A DNA stretch of 36,775 nt from Bacteroidales bacterium (lineage in GTDB: Bacteria; Bacteroidota; Bacteroidia; Bacteroidales; P3), in assembly GCA_017613375.1 (NCBI GenBank), contig JAGADZ010000070.1, positions 1 to 36,775 on the forward strand, written 5' to 3'. The translations under genes and the position numbers were made by a program. The notes under the pieces were generated by a model. It searched no databases, was not told where the DNA came from, and was given only the letters and a program-made list of their open reading frames with translations. Numbering within the stretch: position 1 is the stretch's first letter; each line of letters begins with the position of its first letter. Shown piece by piece: positions 30,727 to 36,775 of the stretch.

Positions 30727-32865
30727 ATGTCATTGATAATAGATTACCCTTGGTACTTCACACTGCTGTGTCTGCTTTTAGGTGCGGCCTATGCCTATGT
30801 GCTTTACTACCTTCGAATCCGCAAAAAGGACAAGGAGAGCCCTGCCGTGAAGTCGGAGTCGCCCTATGGCAAGGTGACAACCCTCGTTATGGCGGCACTG
30901 CGATGCCTCGCCGTTGCAATGATATCCTTTCTGCTGCTGTCACCGCTAATCAAGAGAGAGTCAAACAGAAAAGAGAAACCTATTGTCGTCATAGCCTACG
31001 ACAACAGCAAGTCGTTGGACTACAGTCCTGACTCGTCCTACTACCACGGTGATTTCGCCAAGACCATGCAAGGGGTTGTCGACAAGCTCTCGGCTGACTA
31101 CGACATACAACTCTATACCTACGGCTCCGACGTTACGCCTCTGGACAAAGACTCCATGCCCACATACGAAGAGAAGAGCACCGATATCTCCATGTTGCTC
31201 ACCGATATACGCAACCGCTATTTCCACCGCAATGTCGGTGCTGTTGTGATAACAGGCGACGGTATATTCAACAGCGGAATCAATCCCTTGGGAGAATCGA
31301 CATCTCTACCCTACCCCGTCTACACCATAGCCATGGGAGACACCACGGTGCGACGCGATGCATCCATTGCCAACGTGCGTTTCAACAGGATTGCTTATCT
31401 GAACAATAAGTTCCCGATGGACATCACCGTGAACGCCACACGTATGCGTGGCGAAGGCTCGACTTTGACGATATCGCGGGATGGAAGAATCTTGTTTTCC
31501 AAACAAATAAATTATACCGACGACCACTTCTCTTGTATGGAAAGCATCCTGCTTGACGCCGACAGGGCTGGGCTGCACAACTATATAGTGACCATAGCAC
31601 CTCTGAACGACGAGCAGACAACACGCAACAACCATCGCGTGATACCGATAGAGATTATCGACGGTCACCAGAAAATAGCCATCGTGGCGGCGGCACCGCA
31701 TCCCGACATCGCAGCACTGCGACAGGCGATAGAGAGCAACAGCAACTATGAAGCCGAGACATTCCTTGCAAAAGACTTCCACAATGATGCCCGCGACTAC
31801 AGCCTTGTTATTCTCCACCAACTGCCGTCGAAAGCTCCCGAAGCTGCCATAAACATCGAGAAACTGCTCGAGACAGGCACTCCGGCACTGTTCGTTCTGG
31901 GAAGCCAGACCGACCTCGCACGATTCAACTCACTCCATACAGGCCTTGAGATTTTCTCCCGAATAGACCGTCTGAACGATGCTTTGGCACTGACAAACAA
32001 CAACTTCACCTATTTTACTTTAGACGAGAATATCGCCAGACGTATAGAACAATTCCCGCCGCTCCTCTCCCCTTTCGGAGAATATAAGCTTGGTGGCAAC
32101 GCCCAGACGCTCTTCAACGCCAAGATAGGAAATGTCAACTCGGGACTGCCCCTCGTGTCGATGACGCAGCAACAGGAACGCCGCTATTCGTTCATTGCTG
32201 GCGAAGGACTCTGGCGATGGCGACTGGCGGATTTCCAAGCCAACGCATCACATGACAACTTCAACGAACTTATAGACAAGATCGTTATCTTCACCGCATT
32301 GCGTGTAAACAAAGACAGATTCCATGTGGAGGTGAAAAACATTTTTGGCGAATCCGAACCTGTGATGTTCGAAGCACAGCTGTACAACGACAACTATGAA
32401 TCTGTCAACACCCCCGATGTGGAGCTGGCCATCACCCAACAACAAGGGAACGGAACCAAGACTCAGAAGAAATACCTCTTCAACCGCACCGCATCGGCAT
32501 ATTCCATCAATCTCGGCATCCTTGAACCAGGCTCATATAACTACACTGCCACCACTCATTTCAACGGCAAGACATACACTGCCAACGGAAGCTTCCTTGT
32601 GGAGAATCTACAATTGGAAGCCCTGAACCTCGTCGCCGACCATTCACTGATGGCTACACTTGCAGCAAACAACGGAGGAGAAATGCTTGATGCCCACGAC
32701 GTGGAACGACTGCCAGAAATGCTGAAACAACGCGGCGACTTAAAGACCGTCATATACGGCGAGACACGCTACAGCGACATGCTCAACCTGCCTCTGATAT
32801 TCATAATCATTGTGCTGATGCTTGCCGCAGAATGGGTGCTGAGAAAACTTTATGGAGAGGTGTAG
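30727..32865 (+). CDS. Large inner-membrane protein with VWA/class I glutamine-amidotransferase-like periplasmic region
   Basis: The 712-residue protein has TM segments at about 8-28 and 52-73 and one at the C-terminus (about 688-706, LPLIFIIIVLMLAAEWVLRK). The bulk is predicted periplasmic. Residues 85-200 resemble a von Willebrand A-like fold (PIVVIAYDNSKSLDYSPDSS, VGAVVITGDGIFNSGINPLG), but the MIDAS-type DxSxS is only partly kept. Later residues (about 325-420, KIAIVAAAPHPDIAALRQAI, YSLVILHQLPSKAPEA) resemble the amidotransferase-like domain seen in such membrane proteins. Relatives in the phylum are uncharacterised and sometimes sit near BatA/BatB/MoxR modules, which are absent here. The gene is divergent from the DPP11-type gene. 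Role unknown. Confidence 0.75.
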   Translation: MSLIIDYPWYFTLLCLLLGAAYAYVLYYLRIRKKDKESPAVKSESPYGKVTTLVMAALRCLAVAMISFLLLSPLIKRESNRKEKPIVVIAYDNSKSLDYSPDSSYYHGDFAKTMQGVVDKLSADYDIQLYTYGSDVTPLDKDSMPTYEEKSTDISMLLTDIRNRYFHRNVGAVVITGDGIFNSGINPLGESTSLPYPVYTIAMGDTTVRRDASIANVRFNRIAYLNNKFPMDITVNATRMRGEGSTLTISRDGRILFSKQINYTDDHFSCMESILLDADRAGLHNYIVTIAPLNDEQTTRNNHRVIPIEIIDGHQKIAIVAAAPHPDIAALRQAIESNSNYEAETFLAKDFHNDARDYSLVILHQLPSKAPEAAINIEKLLETGTPALFVLGSQTDLARFNSLHTGLEIFSRIDRLNDALALTNNNFTYFTLDENIARRIEQFPPLLSPFGEYKLGGNAQTLFNAKIGNVNSGLPLVSMTQQQERRYSFIAGEGLWRWRLADFQANASHDNFNELIDKIVIFTALRVNKDRFHVEVKNIFGESEPVMFEAQLYNDNYESVNTPDVELAITQQQGNGTKTQKKYLFNRTASAYSINLGILEPGSYNYTATTHFNGKTYTANGSFLVENLQLEALNLVADHSLMATLAANNGGEMLDAHDVERLPEMLKQRGDLKTVIYGETRYSDMLNLPLIFIIIVLMLAAEWVLRKLYGEV

Positions 32866-32930
32866 TAACTTAAACTATTTAAGACGAAGACGAAATTTTT
32901 TTAACTTTTTTCTTCTCAACCATAAAACCT

Positions 32931-32972
32931 CATACATCGCACATCATACTTCATACCTCATACCTCGCACAT
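32931..32972 (+). repeat. Six tandem 7-bp units upstream of the flippase gene
   Basis: Units CATACAT, CGCACAT, CATACTT, CATACCT, CATACCT and CGCACAT follow one another without gaps in the 125-base gap before the flippase start at 32991. They lie in the leader or promoter region. Confidence 0.8.
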
Positions 32973-32990
32973 CACCCTTTACCCCAAAAA

Positions 32991-34295
32991 ATGCTAATGG
33001 CTGAATCCAAATTCAAAATATTGAAATCCCAGTTCCTGAAAGATGGTGTGGCACTTGTCTCGGGCAATGCCTGGGCTCAGCTTATCGCTTTTGCGGCATA
33101 CCTGCTTCTCACCCGTCTCTTCACCCCTAAAGACATAGGCCTTTACAATATTTTCTATTCTTATATCGACGTTCTTATCATCGTCAGCACATTACGCTAC
33201 GAACTCGCCGTTGTGCTTGCCGACAACGACCATGAGGCTGCAGCGGTAAGTCGTCTGGCTCTGAAAATCAACAGCATCATATCTGTTACAATGCTCACAC
33301 TTATGCTACTGATGCGTATGCTGATGCCAGAGCTATGCAACAAAATGCTTGGCGATAACCTTTTGATAGCACTCCTTATACCTCCCATGGTATTTTTCTG
33401 CGGAACATCGAGAGTGTATGATGCACTGTTCAACAGATACAAAATATTCAAGCAGATAGCACTGTCCGAGGTTATCGGCTCATCGTCAGGTGTCCTTTTC
33501 AAGATACTGTTCGGTTTTCCAAAGCTTGTCTCAACCCTGTGGCACACTATAGGTCTGCCTTTAGGCACCGTCCTTGGAAAAGCGGCATCGAACATCAATT
33601 TCCTGCTGCATCTGAAGAGGCTGCCGTTGCCCAGCAAGAGCACACGTCAGGAACGTGGCGAGGCGGCACGCAAATACCGCAACTTCCCGTTGTATACTAT
33701 GCCGAAGGACTTGATAAACAGCTTCTCGTACAATCTTCCTTTCCTTTGGCTTGCACTCTATTTCGACAAGGCTGAAGTGGGTCTGTTCTCGTTGGCTCTG
33801 ACATTCACATTCCGTCCGGCGAATATCTTCAACAACGCTTTCGAACGTCTTCTTTATGTACGTATTGCCGAGAAAGTACGTGCTGGAATAACAATAAAGA
33901 AAGACATCGTCCGGTTCGCCAAATGGCTGAATATTATCGCACTGCCTGTTTTTGTTGTATTCTTTATTTTTCCAGACCAGATATTTGGATTCCTTTTTGG
34001 TGGGCGATGGGCAGGATGCGGCTACTATATACGGTGTCTGCTTCCATGGATTTACATAATGCTGACATCCACATCGCTAATGTTTATTTCCAACATCTTC
34101 TACAAACAGCGAACAGAGTTCATATTCTACATAGTGCTTTTGCTGCTCCGCATTGTCGCTGTGGTTGTAGGAATCCACACAGGCAATTTCCGCTTGGCCA
34201 TCATGCTCTTTGCAGCAGCCGGTGCAATAATATCACTGGCATTGCTGTCATGGTACATATATCTGATAAACAATTATGAGACCAGTGCTAAATGA
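32991..34295 (+). CDS. Polysaccharide flippase (Wzx/MOP superfamily)
   Basis: The 434-residue polytopic membrane protein has about 12 hydrophobic segments. Its N-terminal pattern is that of the polysaccharide-transporter branch of the MOP superfamily: GVALVSGNAWAQLIAFAAYL, LTRLFTPKDIGLYNIFYSYI, LRYELAVVLADND, and later LPLGTVLGKA and GLFSLALTFTFRPANIFNNA. Such proteins move lipid-linked glycan units across the inner membrane. No glycosyltransferase or polymerase gene lies next to it, so its substrate cannot be inferred from context. ATG at 32991 is used; a second ATG two codons in (MAESK) is equally possible. Confidence 0.9.
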   Translation: MLMAESKFKILKSQFLKDGVALVSGNAWAQLIAFAAYLLLTRLFTPKDIGLYNIFYSYIDVLIIVSTLRYELAVVLADNDHEAAAVSRLALKINSIISVTMLTLMLLMRMLMPELCNKMLGDNLLIALLIPPMVFFCGTSRVYDALFNRYKIFKQIALSEVIGSSSGVLFKILFGFPKLVSTLWHTIGLPLGTVLGKAASNINFLLHLKRLPLPSKSTRQERGEAARKYRNFPLYTMPKDLINSFSYNLPFLWLALYFDKAEVGLFSLALTFTFRPANIFNNAFERLLYVRIAEKVRAGITIKKDIVRFAKWLNIIALPVFVVFFIFPDQIFGFLFGGRWAGCGYYIRCLLPWIYIMLTSTSLMFISNIFYKQRTEFIFYIVLLLLRIVAVVVGIHTGNFRLAIMLFAAAGAIISLALLSWYIYLINNYETSAK

Positions 34296-34303
34296 GAGAG
34301 AGG

Positions 34304-34720
34304 CTACAAGCGCCCTTCCGCGGCATGCTTATATAGTTTTTTCACCGTATTCCTGTCTGCAGGGAGCCAGTCGACGCTATTGAACTCATCGGTGGAAAGC
34401 CATCGTGACGATTCATGTTCCTTCAAAGTGATGTCATCCCCCACAATGGTACACAGAAAACAATACATGGTAAGATGAAAGTCCGGATAGTCCCACTCGA
34501 CAGTGTCGAAGAGACCCTCTATGACAATCTCAACATCCAGTTCCTCCTTTATTTCACGATGAAGAGCCTGTTCTGAGGTCTCTCCGTCTTCAATCTTGCC
34601 CCCGGGAAACTCCCATCCGTCCTTCATAGGGCCATAGCCTCGCTGCGTGGCGAGGATTCTCCCCTCACGATGTATGATGGCAGCCACAACATGGAGGTGT
34701 CTCTTTGCCTCACTTGTCAT
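34304..34720 (-). CDS. Nudix hydrolase, MutT/CTP-pyrophosphohydrolase type
   Basis: From ATG at 34720 the protein has 138 residues. The Nudix box begins at Gly41: GGKIEDGETSEQALHREIKEELDV, with Glu47, Arg55-Glu56 and Glu59-Glu60. The preceding GRILATQRGYGPMKDGWEFPGGK is typical of MutT-like enzymes that clean oxidised or unusual nucleoside triphosphates. The family cannot fix the substrate. The longer frame to 34786 adds residues encoded inside the upstream small gene. Using 34720 gives an 11-base overlap with that gene (ATGACAAGTGA contains start and stop), implying translational coupling. It converges on the flippase gene 8 bases away. Confidence 0.9.
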   Translation of the reverse strand: MTSEAKRHLHVVAAIIHREGRILATQRGYGPMKDGWEFPGGKIEDGETSEQALHREIKEELDVEIVIEGLFDTVEWDYPDFHLTMYCFLCTIVGDDITLKEHESSRWLSTDEFNSVDWLPADRNTVKKLYKHAAEGRL

Positions 34721-34931
34721 CAGACTCTCCATTGTCGGTTTTCTTATTTTTGCAAAGGAACCTGGGTCTCTGGAAAGAGAAAACAATCTTGATAGATTTT
34801 AGGAAATAGTGGGGTACTTCCTTTGCTTTCAGTTCCTTGATTTCCCTATGTATAGCACCGATGCTCTCACCCCTCAGAACTCTGAAGATGATAAGCAAAA
34901 TCGTAAGCACTATAATAGAACTGATAAGCAT
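34710..34931 (-). CDS. Small single-TM protein coupled to the Nudix gene
   Basis: The 73-residue frame begins with a strong TM segment (MLISSIIVLTILLIIFRVLR) and continues as a basic cytoplasmic tail (IHREIKELKAKEVPHYFLKS, ending SDDK). I recognise no family. Its stop codon lies inside the start region of the Nudix gene on the same strand, which supports real translation. It might anchor or regulate the Nudix enzyme, but there is no direct evidence. Bases 34932-35103 carry no gene. Confidence 0.55.
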   Translation of the reverse strand: MLISSIIVLTILLIIFRVLRGESIGAIHREIKELKAKEVPHYFLKSIKIVFSFQRPRFLCKNKKTDNGESDDK

Positions 34932-35103
34932 GATATATTATTAAGGATAAAGTTTAACGGTTTTAAGACTTCATATTACTAATGGTCAGCAAAATAAATC
35001 ATAACCTTGTTACACCTTATCATTTATTCGCTCCTTAATAACGGATAAAAGCAGTATTATTGTATGGAATTGAAGAAATATAGTGCAATTTCGTTATAAC
35101 AAT

Positions 35104-36276
35104 TCATTTCTTATAATCACCGCATTTTGGCAATTGTGACGGTGGCAGATATTTATACCAGAGTTCACATGCTCCGTCGGGATTTTGTTCCATAAAAACC
35201 CCAACGCCACCATTGGGCAAACGTGTGATTGATGAATAGACCGACGGTCCGTCGAACAGCAGTATCGGGTCCCGCCATGTCTCGCCCTCGTCGTAGCTGA
35301 CGAAGATGCTGACATCCTCGCGTTGCATAGAATTGGTGATACTGTGCAGTAAGATATTACATTTCCCATTTTGGTCCGAGGCCGACAGTCTAAGCATATC
35401 GCCATTGCAAGCATTTGTGTTCATGCACTGCCATCGCCCCTGTGTACCCCAAGTGGCTCCACCATCGCCGCTATAATTGTATCCTCTCTCGCCACTCTGG
35501 CGTACACTGATAAGAACACGTCCGTCTACAAGTTCCATAAGCTTGGCTTCATCGCCGCCGCTGTATGCCCTGTCCGACACCTGCCATGTGTGGCCATTGT
35601 CATCACTGTAGACGACAAAGTTGTCCAACGTGTTATTGTTTAGGCGGCACATGGCTGCAGCAAACATTATCCTTCCTGCATGGTCACCACGTGTAAGTCT
35701 CAGCCCGTTGCCAGAGCCGAAAAACGACGCCCTGTAGTTGACACACATACTGTTCAATGCCTGGCTGCCCCACAGCTGGGCTGTGATGTCCTCCGGTTCG
35801 GACCAGCTACGTCCTCCATCAGTGCTGCGGCAGACATAGCTGCGTATAGGGTCATTCTGTGATGAGGCAAAAAGACCGTTGCCTCCCACGAAGACACATA
35901 CCACGTCACCGTTGGCACATTCCACCAACGCTGCATCGCCGTAACCATGTTTATAGCCCGTCCCTTCCACTATCGTGACAGGCTCACTCCATGTACGGCC
36001 GCCGTCGGTGCTCCTGCGACTGACTATGTCGATATCCTGCGGCAAATCATTCTCGTTATATTTGCGCTTGTCACAGGTTATCAGCAGACTGCCATCACTC
36101 AGGCAGAGGATTGCCGGTATACGCCAGTTGGTGCTGCCATAGTCACCTGGTCTGAACAGGCATACCTCAAAAGCCGTTGTGGTGTCTTCTTGAAGAGTCT
36201 CGGGAACCTCCGCGACAGGCTTGTGACAGCTGATACTCATCACTGCACATAGAACCAATAAGGACAATCTGCTCAT
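35104..36276 (-). CDS. Sialidase (GH33-type) lipoprotein
   Basis: The 390-residue protein has a lipoprotein signal (VMSISC, Cys17) and the six-bladed sialidase fold signals: WRIPAILCLSDG with the first triad arginine Arg52, and five Asp-boxes (STDGGRTW 89-96, STDGGRSW 151-158, SDDNGHTW 224-231, SGDGGATW 269-276, SYDEGETW 327-334). Other expected residues are in place: GGDEAKLMEL (candidate general-base Glu), ISVRQSGE (Arg259), Arg319 and SVYSSITRLPNGG (nucleophile Tyr347). Such enzymes release terminal sialic acid from host glycans or mucin. No nan catabolic genes are next to it. It follows the Gre-like gene by 3 bases, suggesting co-transcription. The lipobox predicts membrane anchoring. Confidence 0.9.
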   Translation of the reverse strand: MSRLSLLVLCAVMSISCHKPVAEVPETLQEDTTTAFEVCLFRPGDYGSTNWRIPAILCLSDGSLLITCDKRKYNENDLPQDIDIVSRRSTDGGRTWSEPVTIVEGTGYKHGYGDAALVECANGDVVCVFVGGNGLFASSQNDPIRSYVCRSTDGGRSWSEPEDITAQLWGSQALNSMCVNYRASFFGSGNGLRLTRGDHAGRIMFAAAMCRLNNNTLDNFVVYSDDNGHTWQVSDRAYSGGDEAKLMELVDGRVLISVRQSGERGYNYSGDGGATWGTQGRWQCMNTNACNGDMLRLSASDQNGKCNILLHSITNSMQREDVSIFVSYDEGETWRDPILLFDGPSVYSSITRLPNGGVGVFMEQNPDGACELWYKYLPPSQLPKCGDYKK

Positions 36277-36279
36277 ATG

Positions 36280-36753
36280 CTAAAAAATATCGACAATTGT
36301 GTGTTTCATTCCGTTGACAATAAAGCTGTCGCCGACAGTTTTGCCTTTGAGTGCCAAATAAATGGGCGTCTGGGCACTGATGGCAAAATAATATTGCATA
36401 CCTGTGGGCGACTCGCTGTCATTGACCACAAATTTCCCTGCCCCGATACTGAGGAAGAATCTCTGTTTGTCAGTGATAACGATAGCGCCATGCTCAGCCC
36501 TGTCGAAGGGCTGCAGGCGTAGAGCCTCCTGCAGATAACGCAGACCAGCATTCGCCGAGGCGTACTGTTTTGCGTACATATCCCTGGCACGCATCATCTT
36601 GGTGCGGTAGCTGTCGTAGCGGTCTACATTGGCGCCGTAGTCGTTGCTCTGCTGTTGTGCAGAGTCCATCTCCTGTTTGGCGACATTGGCGATTTTCTGC
36701 TGCTGAGCCATACAGGCTTGGATAACTTGAATACGTTTTTCTTTGGGTGTCAC
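36280..36753 (-). CDS. GreA/GreB C-terminal-domain-like protein
   Basis: The 157-residue protein has an N-terminal helical, probably coiled-coil half (KEKRIQVIQACMAQQQKIAN, VAKQEMDSAQQQSNDYGANV, MMRARDMYAKQYASANAGLR) and a small C-terminal FKBP-like domain. The latter has the pattern FFLSIGAGKFVVND, YYFAISAQTPIYLALKGKTV, GDSFIVNGMKHTIVDI, which matches the Gre-factor C-domain (SPxxxALxGKxxGD). Small proteins of this make-up are common in Bacteroidota and often misnamed. They may bind the RNA polymerase secondary channel, but the two acidic residues at the GreA coiled-coil tip are not evident. The gene lies 3 bases upstream of the sialidase. Confidence 0.75.
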   Translation of the reverse strand: MTPKEKRIQVIQACMAQQQKIANVAKQEMDSAQQQSNDYGANVDRYDSYRTKMMRARDMYAKQYASANAGLRYLQEALRLQPFDRAEHGAIVITDKQRFFLSIGAGKFVVNDSESPTGMQYYFAISAQTPIYLALKGKTVGDSFIVNGMKHTIVDIF

Positions 36754-36775
36754 AGGAATGGTCTTTTATCAGAAA

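Overview
This window looks like a chromosomal segment of an uncultured or poorly studied member of the Bacteroidales (Bacteroidota). The evidence is of several kinds. Several intergenic regions carry the Bacteroidota -33/-7 promoter pattern (TTTG, about 19-20 bp, TAnnTTTG), and Shine-Dalgarno sequences are essentially absent. Two secreted proteins end in type IX secretion (T9SS) type sorting domains. An S46 exopeptidase of the DPP11 type, a C69 dipeptidase and a single-domain GDP-mannose pyrophosphorylase are present. The block pth-coaX-outer-membrane barrel-TPR-lptC is familiar from this order. No rRNA, tRNA, CRISPR array, transposase or integrase gene was recognised.

Region 1-5600 is accessory. 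It opens with about 380 bases of densely packed short hairpins, mostly with 3-nt loops, and no credible gene. An AT-rich minus-strand block follows (686-3378): a two-TM protein with a C-terminal PH-like domain, a CoiA-like nuclease and a small lipoprotein. Copies of one repeated hairpin element lie downstream of successive transcription units, in a cassette-like layout. Next come two ORF6N-family reading frames (one frameshifted at an A9 run, one apparently internally deleted), a four-helix-bundle (23S-IVS-type) protein flanked on both sides by a 9-bp minisatellite, and a four-cysteine TSCPD-type protein with a 45-bp self-complementary in-frame insertion.

Region 5679-14492 holds a secreted subtilisin-type protease, a flavin reductase/ferritin pair with a clear promoter, an FMN-binding lipoprotein, a secreted endonuclease/exonuclease/phosphatase-fold protein, mannose-1-phosphate guanylyltransferase, trpS, a tiny lipoprotein and an isolated rnfA.

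Region 14627-25121 is a long minus-strand core-metabolism and envelope run. It contains a carboxyltransferase subunit whose C-terminal biotinyl-like domain lacks the biotin-accepting lysine, a secreted C69 dipeptidase, lpxD, a membrane-anchored helix-hairpin-helix protein, lptC, a TPR protein, an outer-membrane barrel, coaX and pth. Most unit ends are marked by strong stem-loops.

Region 25122-36775 carries a possible structured RNA, a BspA-like leucine-rich-repeat T9SS cargo protein divergent from a secreted coiled-coil protein, a DPP11-type peptidase divergent from a large membrane protein, a Wzx-type flippase, a small TM protein translationally coupled to a Nudix hydrolase, and a GH33-type sialidase lipoprotein next to a GreA/B-like protein. 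The exported proteases, dipeptidases and sialidase suggest a host- or gut-associated, protein- and glycan-degrading lifestyle; this is inference.

The most unusual signals are the hairpin-rich, cassette-like left end, the self-complementary insertion inside the four-cysteine gene, the minisatellite-bracketed four-helix-bundle gene, the A9 frameshift, and the candidate structured RNA near 25400-25500.
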